A stretch of 48,182 bases of DNA from Planctomycetota bacterium (lineage in GTDB: Bacteria; Planctomycetota; Phycisphaerae; WQYP01), in the NCBI GenBank assembly GCA_021808105.1, contig JAKBCC010000008.1:1-48182 (forward strand). Reading direction: 5' to 3'. The position numbers and the translations under genes were made by a program. How positions within the stretch are numbered: the first letter of the stretch is position 1; each line of letters starts with the position of its first letter. The notes under the pieces were generated by a model. The model was not told where the DNA came from. It saw nothing but the letters and a program-made list of their open reading frames with translations, and made no database searches. Below, piece by piece: positions 1 through 8,815 of the stretch.

Positions 1-1632
1 CACGTGCAGGCGCGCAAGGTGATTCTGACGCATCGGTCTGATGCGTATAAATCCACGCAGTTCAAGAATCTGCCCCCCGGACCAGGTGTCTACGCCTACA
101 CGCTGAAAGTTCTGCCGACCGCGACTATGCGAACCAGTGTTGCCCGCAGCTTTCGTGTGACCGTGCGGCGGGATAAATTGCAAGTGCTTCTAATTGACGG
201 CCAGCCGGGATGGAATTATCAATATTTAGTGAATTATTTTTCTCGCAGCCATCGCGTGCATTTGCAGGCCGTACTGTTGCATCCGGCCGCCATTACAGGT
301 GTTGCCCCCCCGCCGCCGGTAGTCGCATCGCCCACAAATCCCAGCTATCTGGCCCAGCAATTGCCGACAGGACGCAAGGCATGGGAAGCTTTTGACGTTA
401 TTATCCTCGGTGATATTCCCGGCCATACGCTGTCGCCGGAAGCCCAGCAAGGCATCACGTATGCCGTGCAAACCAAAGGCGCAGCATTGGTCATCATGGC
501 CGGGCAGCAATTCATGCCCCGGGACTGGGGCAATCAACCGCTGGGCAAACTTTTCCCGATTAAATTCAACGCCGTGTGGCCGGCGGCACTGCTGCGGCAG
601 CAGAATGACCATGGCTTTTTGCCGGCATTAACTGTCCAGGGGGCACAATCCAGTCTTTCACAACTGGGTGTGGATCAACGCAGCGACAGCACCATCTGGC
701 AATCCATGCCGCGCTGGTACTGGCACAGCGCGTATACGCACGCCCGCGCTGATGCGCGCGTCTTGTGGGTTATTTCCGGTGGCGGACATGGAACTTCCGA
801 CAACGCCGGAGGCGTGCAGGCCTTTCAAGCGGCCCGCCGCAGTGCATTGCTGACCACCATGTCCATGGGATCAGGAAGAGTCATGTATCTGGCCAGCAAT
901 CAGTTGTGGCGACTGCGCTATGTCCATGGTTACAACGTCGAAGATGTATTTCTTGGGCAACTGCTGCGCTGGGCTTCGGGATCACAATTGCCGGCGGGTG
1001 GCAAATTCGTTCGCTTCGGCACCAATCATTCCAGTTATAATCAGGGAAGAAAAGTTCTGGTGCAGGCACGCGTTCTGGATGATCAATTGCTGCCGGAAGC
1101 CAGGGTACATTTTCAAGCGGTGGCGACCGCGATAGCCGCTTCTAAGTCCGCGGGCAATTCAGGGACAGGCAGGCCGGAAGTTTTTTCTGCTACCATGGTG
1201 CCGCAAATCGGCGTGCCGGGATATTACAGCGGCAGGATTACCGGCCTGCCGCCGGGGCACTACCGCATTACCCTTAAGGGGTCAGGCGTCAACCGGCGCA
1301 TGCTTGATGACCCCACGGCAACGGTCCGTTCGTTAAACATCCGTGTGAAATCCGCCGGCAATTTTGAAATGGTCAACACCACCAGCGACCCGGCAGCCAT
1401 GCGGCAAATTGCCCGCGCCGGTGGCGGCATTGCACTGCCCGGCCCCTTTGCCGATATTCTGGCACGGTATATGCCGCCGGTAAAACAGGTTATTAAAATT
1501 CCGGAAAGCAACAGTCTTTTCGCCCACCCGCACCGTGCGTCCACATTCTGGCTCCACGTTCTGTTCATGCTGCTGTTTATGGCTCTGCTAACCAGCGAAT
1601 GGCTGCTGCGCAAATCCGCCGCCATGGTGTAG
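1..1632 (+). CDS. Large membrane protein with glutamine-amidotransferase-like domain, C-terminal part
   Basis: The reading frame is open at the left edge, so the N-terminus lies outside the window. The visible 540 or so residues start with the end of an Ig-like segment. Then comes a segment beginning LLIDGQPGWNYQYL, followed by a region (AFDVIILGDIPG, ALVIMAGQQ) typical of the class-I glutamine-amidotransferase-like fold in planctomycete VWA-type membrane proteins. No catalytic Cys is obvious, so this domain is probably structural. A single hydrophobic helix (FWLHVLFMLLFMALL) followed by SEWLLRK ends the protein, as in BatA-like aerotolerance/MoxR-operon proteins. It is probably anchored in the inner membrane with a large outer part. 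The family is fairly sure and the function is not known. Confidence 0.7.
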   Translation, partial: HVQARKVILTHRSDAYKSTQFKNLPPGPGVYAYTLKVLPTATMRTSVARSFRVTVRRDKLQVLLIDGQPGWNYQYLVNYFSRSHRVHLQAVLLHPAAITGVAPPPPVVASPTNPSYLAQQLPTGRKAWEAFDVIILGDIPGHTLSPEAQQGITYAVQTKGAALVIMAGQQFMPRDWGNQPLGKLFPIKFNAVWPAALLRQQNDHGFLPALTVQGAQSSLSQLGVDQRSDSTIWQSMPRWYWHSAYTHARADARVLWVISGGGHGTSDNAGGVQAFQAARRSALLTTMSMGSGRVMYLASNQLWRLRYVHGYNVEDVFLGQLLRWASGSQLPAGGKFVRFGTNHSSYNQGRKVLVQARVLDDQLLPEARVHFQAVATAIAASKSAGNSGTGRPEVFSATMVPQIGVPGYYSGRITGLPPGHYRITLKGSGVNRRMLDDPTATVRSLNIRVKSAGNFEMVNTTSDPAAMRQIARAGGGIALPGPFADILARYMPPVKQVIKIPESNSLFAHPHRASTFWLHVLFMLLFMALLTSEWLLRKSAAMV

Positions 1633-1752
1633 CAGACGGTCGAGGTTCCGATTCGAGGGTTTGATTCACCATAGAAGTAGCGGAGGTAAAGAGAGGACGG
1701 CCGACAGGGATGGGAAAACGATCCACAGATTTTTTCCAGCTGTGGCCAGGTG

Positions 1753-2321
1753 TTCAGCATCTGGCATCTCGCATTTAGCATTAAGGAGTGACATCGCTGC
1801 CAAATCGCTCCCCCGATTTTATTCATTACTCATTATTCAATCAGCAGCAACGCCGCGCAGCGCTTCCAAAGCCTTCCAACTCCTAACTCCCAACTCCTGA
1901 ATACTCGTCCACCCCTGGCCCCCCGTAACCGCGGCGGTGTGCCGTTGTGGTAAAATTTTCCCTTCAGTGCACCCATAACCCGCGTGGAAACGGCCAACCT
2001 TGCTTTGGTACCTGAATTGTACCCCTCCAACCGCGGGGTGCCAAATAAAGCTGGAGCGCCAGCGCTTCCAGGGCGTGACAATATTTTCGGGCAAGCGGCA
2101 AAATCCACGGCATAAATGCCGACGCTAAGAAAATGGTTCATGCTAGAAACTTACACCCCAGTGGGCCGCCCGGATTTATTGCCACGCCCCGCTTCCAAAG
2201 ACTGCTCGATGCGGGGTGCTAAATGCTGGATTTCAGGCTTCGGATTCAGAACGCGGGGTCAGGGGTTGGAAGAGTTCGGAAGCGCTTTGCTCTCGCAGAA
2301 TGCGAGATGCCAGATGCTGAA
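1753..2321. repeat. Intergenic imperfect inverted repeat, ~570 bp
   Basis: Positions 1753-1775 and 2299-2321 are exact reverse complements over 23 bases. Moving inward, 1857-1883 (GCAGCGCTTCCAAAGCC...) matches the reverse complement of about 2263-2290 with several changes. Toward the centre, GCGGGGTGCCAAATAAAG near 2033-2050 and GATTTATTGCCACGCCCCGC near 2173-2192 form a third imperfect pair. The arms are therefore nested and partly decayed, like a non-autonomous mobile element or a large hairpin. No transposase is present. Confidence 0.6.
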
Positions 2322-2520
2322 TTCCGGGTTCCAGGTTCCACAGTCCGCCAGCAGTACGGGGTCCGGGCACGCTCTGTAAATGGTTGCGGGATACTAATGG
2401 GGGGCGTTGTCACCGCCGGCGGAGCCGGTGCCTTTGTGGGGGTGGCGGGCGCGGCCGTACTGGCGGGTCTGAAAGTTTGAGAGAAGGGCATCGGTGAAGG
2501 TTGTGTGCCGTTGTGTGCCG

Positions 2521-2550
2521 TTGGCCAGATTTGGAGAGGCGTGTTATCAT
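2521..2550 (+). promoter_or_regulatory. Candidate promoter of the SRP RNA
   Basis: TTGGCC (2521-2526) and TATCAT (2545-2550) are separated by 18 bases and end 27 bases before the SRP RNA stem. The -35 box is imperfect. The spacing and position are what support it. Confidence 0.35.
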
Positions 2551-2577
2551 GCTGATTCGCGCGTGCGCCCCGGCCAT

Positions 2578-2673
2578 GGTCGGGCCCGATGCACGGGTTG
2601 ACTGTGAACCTGGTCAGGTCCGGAAGGAAGCAGCCATAAGCATGTTCAGTCCGGTGCCGTCGGTAGCCCGACC
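2578..2673 (+). ncRNA. ffs: Signal recognition particle RNA (4.5S, small bacterial type)
   Basis: The SRP RNA binds Ffh and targets nascent membrane proteins to the translocase. The near-invariant hairpin core GGTCAGGTCCGGAAGGAAGC begins at 2612 and continues with AGCC, giving the GGAA tetraloop and the symmetric internal loop bound by the Ffh M domain. The ends GGTCGGGC (2578-2585) and GCCCGACC (2666-2673) pair perfectly to close a rod of 96 nt, so this is the short form without an Alu domain. The mature ends are inferred from the pairing. No dnaX or recR gene, frequent neighbours elsewhere, lies next to it. Confidence 0.93.
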
Positions 2674-2844
2674 TTGGGCGGGGCGACGAATTTCAGGGCG
2701 AGTAACCAAGGCCTCACGTAATCTCGAGACTTATGCGACTGCCTTCAGTCGATCCCACGTTCCCATTTTTATTCTGATTTTTGTCCAGGTTGAAGCCACG
2801 AGTGGCAAAGGGACTGCCATTGCACCGCGCGGTAGCGCGTTGCT

Positions 2845-3750
2845 TTACCAGGCGCGGGATGTTGAGCCGAAGGGTTCAAGGATATTGGGGCTGTTTTCCA
2901 TTTCAATACCCTCATAGCAGGACTGTATGGCCACGCGGCCCGGGCCTCTTAGCCGCAGCCATATATGCCGGCGTCGCAGCATTCCGGCGTGGCGGGGATA
3001 TTCAAAATGCAGTCCAAGATGGACCGAAACATCGGAATAAATCAACGATCGCGGTTTTACGAGAAGCGTTTCACCCGGTGCCAAGGTCCGCTGAAAGCAA
3101 TTTCCTGCACAGTGCAGCAGCAACAGGCCGGGCTGCTTGTCGCAGCGGAATACATCTATATACCTTCCGATAGGATATACATATTCCTGTTCATCGGAAT
3201 TATTGCCTTTGCGCACCAGGAAAAAAATACCAAGGTCGGTCCAGTCATAACTCACCGGCCCGGTAGCGGCCAGAAATTTATGCTCCAGCACATGAACCCC
3301 CTGACCGGGGTTCAGCGGAACCGCCACGGTCTCCCCCGGCTCATCCCGGGATAATGCCAGGCGTCCGGGGCCATGGGCTTCGAGCATGAATACGGGCAGG
3401 CCGGCAAACAGGCGGGTCAGGCCCTGGCGCAGCGACATCTGTCCCATGAGCACCTGATCATCCCGCCACAAAAGATAATGATGCGAAAAATAAATATGGT
3501 GGCCTGCCGCCAGGTTAAAATCCGCCACCGGCACACAATGACCTTCAATTTGCACCGAACCGGCCCCCAACTGTATACGCGCCATATCGGCTACCGGCGG
3601 CAATTCCGTCCATCCCGCATCATCACGCCGCGCCGCAACACGCAGGGGTGCCCCGCAGCGCGGGCAATTGGTTAATGGTGCAACGGCGGCAAACGTATTA
3701 CCACACCATTGGCAGCGGGCGGTGGCAGAGGTGGTCTGAGGCTGATCCAT
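2845..3750 (-). CDS. AIM24 family protein with N-terminal zinc ribbon (paralog 1)
   Basis: The first 40 residues hold a CxxC...CxxC zinc-ribbon pair (CQWCGN and CPRCGAP). The rest is the AIM24/TIGR00266 beta-helical fold, with recurrent GPGRLALS- and GPGRVAIQS-like turns and glycine-proline blocks such as LAPGETLLVKP. AIM24 is known in mitochondria for cristae organisation, and the bacterial role is unclear. The gene lies directly downstream of a paralog on the same strand with a 10-base gap, so the two are probably co-transcribed. The start follows the paralog's stop closely. The family is secure and the function unknown. Confidence 0.82.
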   Translation of the reverse strand: MDQPQTTSATARCQWCGNTFAAVAPLTNCPRCGAPLRVAARRDDAGWTELPPVADMARIQLGAGSVQIEGHCVPVADFNLAAGHHIYFSHHYLLWRDDQVLMGQMSLRQGLTRLFAGLPVFMLEAHGPGRLALSRDEPGETVAVPLNPGQGVHVLEHKFLAATGPVSYDWTDLGIFFLVRKGNNSDEQEYVYPIGRYIDVFRCDKQPGLLLLHCAGNCFQRTLAPGETLLVKPRSLIYSDVSVHLGLHFEYPRHAGMLRRRHIWLRLRGPGRVAIQSCYEGIEMENSPNILEPFGSTSRAW

Positions 3751-3760
3751 TTTTTAACCC

Positions 3761-4582
3761 TTACTTCCGATCCTGATGATGGTGATGATACATGGACTGA
3801 ATTCCCACGCGCCCCGGACCGCGCACCCGCGCCAGCGCCATGGCTTTTCCACCCAGGAAAGAACCGCCGATTTTCTGAAATTCCACATCCATGGCTACGG
3901 AAGAATCTTTGTACAAAAATCCCCCCGGCTCAATTAGAATGCTTTCGCCCGGTTTAAGCATGCGTTGAAAAACATTGCCGTAGCCGTGCAGCATCAACAG
4001 GCCGCGTGCGGCGCGGGTGACAAAGCGGTCCATGAACATGCCTTCCCCGCCGAAAAATATATTTGCCAATCCTTTGACCCGCACAAATGAATAGTCCAGC
4101 GAATGCGAGGCCAGCACAAAGGCATGTTCGCGCACGTCCATTTCCATTCCCGGGTGCATGGGCAGCACGACAAGTTCTCCGGATGCATCGCGGGAAAAGG
4201 CGATATGCCCCGGACCTTTGGCCATCGAAATGCTGAAGGGCATGCCCGCAAATAACCGGGTTATGCCGCCGCTTAAGGAAAGATTTTCCAGCGGTACTGA
4301 ATCATCTTTCCACAACATGACATGATGTTCAAAAAATACCGCATCACCGGCACCCAGTTGTAAATCCGCCACGGGCACCATGTGCCCTTCCACCTGACAC
4401 GTGCTGGTGCCAAATTCAATGCGGGTCATATCCCGTATGCGCGGAGCCGCCGTCCAGCCGGAATCGCTGACCACGTTGCGGCTATCCAGCGGTGCACCAC
4501 AACTGGGGCACGAAGGTGTGCCCAATAGACTTTGGGTGGTACACCATTGGCATTGAATAAATGTCTGGGCGGTGGTCATCAT
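3761..4582 (-). CDS. AIM24 family protein with N-terminal zinc ribbon (paralog 2)
   Basis: This 273-residue protein has the same plan as its downstream neighbour: an N-terminal zinc ribbon (CQWCTT and CPSCGAP), a shared GWTxxPxxxDMxRI linker, and the AIM24 beta-structure with GPGHIAFS and GPGRVGIQS blocks. The tail ends in a His-rich YHHHHQDRK, which may bind metal. It is first in the two-gene leftward unit. A GGAGCGACATG-like ribosome site precedes the start. It faces away from the phosphatase gene, and the AT-rich gap 4583-4713 should hold both promoters. Confidence 0.82.
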   Translation of the reverse strand: MMTTAQTFIQCQWCTTQSLLGTPSCPSCGAPLDSRNVVSDSGWTAAPRIRDMTRIEFGTSTCQVEGHMVPVADLQLGAGDAVFFEHHVMLWKDDSVPLENLSLSGGITRLFAGMPFSISMAKGPGHIAFSRDASGELVVLPMHPGMEMDVREHAFVLASHSLDYSFVRVKGLANIFFGGEGMFMDRFVTRAARGLLMLHGYGNVFQRMLKPGESILIEPGGFLYKDSSVAMDVEFQKIGGSFLGGKAMALARVRGPGRVGIQSMYHHHHQDRK

Positions 4583-4713
4583 GTCGCTCCTGCCGAAATT
4601 GAAGAACCAGTGTGTTGCTGTTTATACCTGTAAATTTTTATCCGTCAAACTTCAATTTAATACCCATGCGGATACAATCCTCGGACGGTTTCGCTGCAAA
4701 AGGATAGTGACCC

Positions 4714-5391
4714 ATGAATCATCCGGAACAAACGCCTGCCCGACTCTGGCTGGTTCGCCATGGCCAGACTGATTGGAATGCCCAACGCCGCATTCAAGGG
4801 CATACCCCCACAGAACTTAATGCAACGGGTCGGCAACAGGCCGAGATGCTGTCGCAGTGGTTTGCGGAACGGCATTTTTCCGCCATTTGGTCCAGTGATC
4901 TGCCGCGTGCCCTGCAGACCGCACAGATTATCGCTGCCCGCCAAAGCTGCCCAATGACCGTCACCCCGCAATTGCGCGAGCGCAATCTTGGTGCCTTTGA
5001 GGGAAAAACCTGGGATGAAGTCCGGACCCTGCTCGCCGACCTGTCCGGCAGCAGTACCAATAATGGCGATCTGGCCGACTGGACCGGCGTTCCCGGGGTC
5101 GAAAGCGACCAGCAGCTTTGGGACCGCACGCGGGCCGTATTGGATGCCATGTCAGAGGCGGAAAACGGAAAAGATATGATGGCCGTCACGCATGGCGGCG
5201 TGTTGAAGCATGTTCTCTGGCATGTTTTGGGGCTGGCTGCGGGGGCACCGCGCCGCTTCGGCCTGTCCAATGGTCTTACTGCTGTGCTGGAGAAACGCGG
5301 GGACAATTATTATCTTGTGAGTCTGCTGGATATTGAAATGCTGATGGGCCACACATCCGGCGCGGATACCGCCAACGCCCCCTCGGCCTGA
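4714..5391 (+). CDS. Histidine phosphatase family protein (phosphoglycerate-mutase-like)
   Basis: The 225-residue protein has the RHG motif at residues 15-17 (LVRHGQTDWN), which supplies the phospho-accepting His16. The ELNATGRQQAEML helix follows, then SSDLPRALQTA, the acid residue region RERNLGAFEGKTWDEV, and the second histidine in VTHGG (His160). This is the layout of cofactor-independent phosphatases related to CobC/GpmB. The substrate cannot be told from sequence. The start is preceded by AAAAGGATAG, a good ribosome site. It is probably cytoplasmic. Confidence 0.85.
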   Translation: MNHPEQTPARLWLVRHGQTDWNAQRRIQGHTPTELNATGRQQAEMLSQWFAERHFSAIWSSDLPRALQTAQIIAARQSCPMTVTPQLRERNLGAFEGKTWDEVRTLLADLSGSSTNNGDLADWTGVPGVESDQQLWDRTRAVLDAMSEAENGKDMMAVTHGGVLKHVLWHVLGLAAGAPRRFGLSNGLTAVLEKRGDNYYLVSLLDIEMLMGHTSGADTANAPSA

Positions 5392-5491
5392 TAGGTGCGG
5401 TTTTTTTTACGCCTGTCGCGTTCTATATCATCTATGGTAAAATCGGGATCAACGGTCAGGCATGTGAGATTGAAAAAAAGGCGAACCTGCG

Positions 5492-7624
5492 ATGGGAAGC
5501 GGAAATAAACCCGGAAACAAACGCGGCAAGACCACCCCTTTGGGTGAATCCTCAAAATTTGCAGGCCAAACCGCCGAAGGCCTTGAAGGTGCGGCAATTG
5601 GCAAACGTAATACCGCCGGCAATTACAAATCCAGTTTCGCGCCGCCATCAACGACATCCGATTCCTTTACCCAGCCTGAAGGCCAAAGTTATCATCGCCC
5701 GGATCAACCCACTGCGGTGATGCCACGCACCACCGCCCGTGATTTTCCACCGCCCCCATTGCCCGTGCGAAAACCGACATTGGCGGATACTCCGGCGGCG
5801 ATAGCTCCGGTTGGCGATGATGACCCAACGCAACCGCTGTTGTTTGAAATAGCCTGGGAAGTCTGCTGGCAGCTTGGCGGCATTTATACGGTCATGCGCA
5901 CCAAGGCCGGCACGATGGTGGAATCATGGGGCAATCGTTACTGCATGATCGGTCCATACAACGCGGATACCGCCGGCGTGGAGTTCGAGCCTGCGGAACC
6001 CAGCGGGCCTATCGCAGAGGCCATTCATCGCCTGGAAGAAATGTCGATTCGCGTGCATTACGGGCACTGGCTTATCGATGGGAGGCCGCGTGTGCTGCTG
6101 CTGGATTTTGCGGCGGCGTTCGGGCGGATGGGTGAGTTTAAATACACGCTGTGGAAAGACCACGGCATTGAGGCTCCGGACAATGACGTAGATACCAACA
6201 ACGTAGTCGTGTTCGGAATGCTGGTGGGCTTATTTTTTCAGGAACTGTGCCGCTTTAAGCCGGAGAAACGCGCCGTCATCGCCCATTTCCATGAGTGGAT
6301 GGTAGCTCCCGGACTCATGCGTATCAATTTCCTCAAGCTTCCGGTGGCCACGGTATTTACCACCCACGCCACATTGCTGGGGCGGTATTTGTGCACGGAT
6401 AATCCGGATTTCTATTCCAAGCTTGATTCGATTAACCCGGATCAGGCCGCCGGGCATTATGCTATTTATGCCCGTTATTGCCTGGAGCGCGGTGCGGCGA
6501 GTTGTGCGGATGTATTTACTACAGTGTCCGATGTTACTGCGTTGGAGGCGGAAAAGCTTCTGCACCGGAAACCCGATGTTATTACGCCTAACGGGCTGAA
6601 TATACAACGCTTCGCGGCCCTGCATGAATTTCAGACCCTGCACAAACAATATAAGGAAGCCATTCATACCTTTGTTGCCGGCCACTTTTTCCCATCCTAT
6701 ACCTTTGATCTGGATCGGACCATTTATATATTTACCTCCGGCCGCTATGAATACACCAACAAGGGCATTAATCTGTTTATTGAGTCTCTGGCGCGGCTGA
6801 ATCACTGGCTGAAATCCGGGAATATTCCGATTACCGTGGTCGCTTTCATCATCACCCGCGCACCGTATAAATCCATCAATATTGATGTGTTAAAAAGTCA
6901 GGCCATGTTTGATGAACTCAAACTCACCTGTGAAAGAGTCTCAGAAGAAATCGGACACCGTCTGCTGCAGGATGTCAGTCAAGGCAAAATGCCCGATACC
7001 AGCCATCTAATCACGGAGCAATCCATGGTTCGGCTCAAACGCGGCCTGCACGCGTGGCGCACCTGGAAGCAACCCGCCATTGTCACGCATGACCTCTGGG
7101 ATGACGCCCGCGATTCGGTTTTAGAGCAACTGCGGGCGTGTCACCTCTTTAACGCGAAAGAGGATCCGGTGAAAGTAATTTTTCATCCCGATTTTCTTTC
7201 CGCCACTTCGCCGCTGATCGGCCTGGATTATGATCAGTTTGTCCGTGGATGCCACATGGGCGTATTTCCCAGCTACTACGAGCCGTGGGGTTACACACCT
7301 ATGGAATGCGTAGCCAACGGCGTGGCCGCAGCCACCAGTGATCTGGCGGGGTTCGGCAGTTATGTGTTAAAACATATTCATGATCCGGCCAATAACGGTT
7401 TATTTGTCGTGGGCCGCCGTTATGCCTCGTTTGATCAAGCGGCCCATCAGCTTACGGAAATACTGTTTAACTTTGCACTCAAAGATCGGCGCGGGCGCAT
7501 TGAATTGCGTAACCGCGTGGAACGCCTGTCGGAATATTTCGACTGGCATAATCTGATTTCCCATTACGCTCACGCGCACCGCCTGGCACTGTCGCGTAAG
7601 GCCGGGACGGCGGCGGGGAACTAG
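5492..7624 (+). CDS. Glycogen synthase, GT3 (eukaryote-like) family
   Basis: The 710-residue protein transfers glucose from a nucleotide sugar to the end of a glycogen chain. Residues 1 to about 110 are a charged, low-complexity extension. The catalytic part starts at LLFEIAWEVCWQLGGIYTVM, the hallmark of GT3 synthases (glucose-contacting and GGIYTV loop), and continues with FHEWM, FTTHATLLGRYL, and near the end FPSYYEPWGYTPMECVANG, which carries the E-x7-E-like nucleotide-sugar site. GT3 enzymes are typical of animals and fungi and occur in some bacteria including planctomycetes; most bacteria use GT5 GlgA. The extension is unlike the family and may be a disordered regulatory region. The nearest gene upstream is the phosphatase, 100 bases away. 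Confidence 0.85.
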   Translation: MGSGNKPGNKRGKTTPLGESSKFAGQTAEGLEGAAIGKRNTAGNYKSSFAPPSTTSDSFTQPEGQSYHRPDQPTAVMPRTTARDFPPPPLPVRKPTLADTPAAIAPVGDDDPTQPLLFEIAWEVCWQLGGIYTVMRTKAGTMVESWGNRYCMIGPYNADTAGVEFEPAEPSGPIAEAIHRLEEMSIRVHYGHWLIDGRPRVLLLDFAAAFGRMGEFKYTLWKDHGIEAPDNDVDTNNVVVFGMLVGLFFQELCRFKPEKRAVIAHFHEWMVAPGLMRINFLKLPVATVFTTHATLLGRYLCTDNPDFYSKLDSINPDQAAGHYAIYARYCLERGAASCADVFTTVSDVTALEAEKLLHRKPDVITPNGLNIQRFAALHEFQTLHKQYKEAIHTFVAGHFFPSYTFDLDRTIYIFTSGRYEYTNKGINLFIESLARLNHWLKSGNIPITVVAFIITRAPYKSINIDVLKSQAMFDELKLTCERVSEEIGHRLLQDVSQGKMPDTSHLITEQSMVRLKRGLHAWRTWKQPAIVTHDLWDDARDSVLEQLRACHLFNAKEDPVKVIFHPDFLSATSPLIGLDYDQFVRGCHMGVFPSYYEPWGYTPMECVANGVAAATSDLAGFGSYVLKHIHDPANNGLFVVGRRYASFDQAAHQLTEILFNFALKDRRGRIELRNRVERLSEYFDWHNLISHYAHAHRLALSRKAGTAAGN

Positions 7625-7809
7625 GAGTTAGAAGCTGGAAGTTAGTCTCCCATGATGCGAAGCCTCACCCGCGCAGGATGAAAAATCGCCATGTTTTTTC
7701 GCTGTTGCGAAGGTCTGGCGAATTTTCAGAGCAGAAGGAGTTGAAGCGCTTCGGTTTGCAGAGGCGCAAGGACATTGCACGCAGGTATAGGAAGGTAGGA
7801 ATAACTATA

Positions 7810-8757
7810 ATGAAGGCGATGACACTTTCCGCTAATGGCGGACCGGAAGTTTTAATTTTACAGGATGTCCCCAAACCGGAAATTAAACCGGATCAGATTC
7901 TGGTGAAAGTTCAGGCGGTGGCGCTCAACCCCATTGATTGCAAAATCCGTAAGACGGGTGCCTTTGGTTATGGTCCCGGCTCAATTCTGGGCTTTGACGT
8001 TTCCGGCACGGTGGAACAAACGGGATCTCTGGTACGCAACGTTCAGGCCGGGGATGCGGTGTTTTACTGCCCCGACTTTTCCGGCCCCGGCGCTAATGCA
8101 CAATACCATGCCGTTCGCGCGGACATGGTGGCCAAAAAGCCCGCGCACCTGGGTTATATTGAGGCGGCAGCCGTACCATTGGCGGCTCTGACCGCATGGG
8201 CCGGCCTGATCGAACAGGGTGATTTGCGGATTGGGCGAACAGTACTGATCATCGGTGCCTCAGGCGGCGTTGGCTCTATGGCGGTACAGCTTGCTCATGC
8301 GGCCGGGGCGTATGTTTTCGCGGTCTGCTCGGCTGCCAATGCAGCGCTGGTGCGTTCACTGGGTGCGGACCGCGTCATCGACCGCCAAAGCGAAGATTTT
8401 GCCGCTGTGGTTCAAAAAGAGGCCGGAACGGTTGATCTGGTGTTTGACTGCTTTGGGGACACCTATGCAGCACGCAGTATTTCACTGGTCCGCCCCATGG
8501 GACGCATCGTGACCATTGTGGATCCCAAGGGGGATTTGTCATTGGGATACCGGCACAATATTGCCATTCACTTTGTAAGCCTTGCGTTTGATTCCATCCC
8601 CCGCCGGGTTGCCGGCATGACAGTGCTTTCCGCACTTTTGGAACGCGAGGTCCTGAAACCGGTGATCAACAAAGTCTTACCACTGGAAAATCTTGCCGAC
8701 GCACATCGCGCTTTGGAAGCCGGAGGCGGCTTTGGGAAAATTGTTCTCACGGTTTAG
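7810..8757 (+). CDS. NAD(P)H:quinone oxidoreductase-like MDR family protein
   Basis: I place the start at 7810, not at the upstream ATG 7678, because a GGAAGGTAGGA ribosome site lies just before it and MKAMTLSANGGPEVL is the normal start of the family. The protein (315 residues) has a GroES-like N-terminal domain and a Rossmann fold with the nucleotide-binding GASGGVG motif near residue 153. The cysteine/histidine zinc ligands of alcohol dehydrogenases are missing, which points to the zinc-free quinone oxidoreductase branch that uses NADPH to reduce quinones or enones. It is cytoplasmic, and its substrate is unknown. Confidence 0.85.
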   Translation: MKAMTLSANGGPEVLILQDVPKPEIKPDQILVKVQAVALNPIDCKIRKTGAFGYGPGSILGFDVSGTVEQTGSLVRNVQAGDAVFYCPDFSGPGANAQYHAVRADMVAKKPAHLGYIEAAAVPLAALTAWAGLIEQGDLRIGRTVLIIGASGGVGSMAVQLAHAAGAYVFAVCSAANAALVRSLGADRVIDRQSEDFAAVVQKEAGTVDLVFDCFGDTYAARSISLVRPMGRIVTIVDPKGDLSLGYRHNIAIHFVSLAFDSIPRRVAGMTVLSALLEREVLKPVINKVLPLENLADAHRALEAGGGFGKIVLTV

Positions 8758-8815
8758 TTCGCATCCGACCGCATGAGACGGCTTCGGCGAAAAAATAATC
8801 GTTTTAGGGTAACTT

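Larger units (their letters stand above)
1633..2577. other. Non-coding stretch with decayed inverted repeats
   Basis: I see no convincing gene here. Open frames are short, overlap on both strands and look like shadows. The stretch is built of word-like repeats in both orientations: TTCAGCATCTGGCATCTCGC, the GCGCTTCCAAAG / CTTCCAACTCC group, and a GCGGGGTGCC group. The right end carries the likely SRP RNA promoter. The only protein-like piece is a glycine/alanine-rich 27-codon frame at 2397-2480 with no supporting evidence. Confidence 0.6.

Noticed and set aside
2397-2480. Short Gly/Ala-rich hydrophobic frame ending before the SRP promoter
   Set aside because: Only 27 codons, no ribosome site, simple GGC-rich sequence; likely chance.
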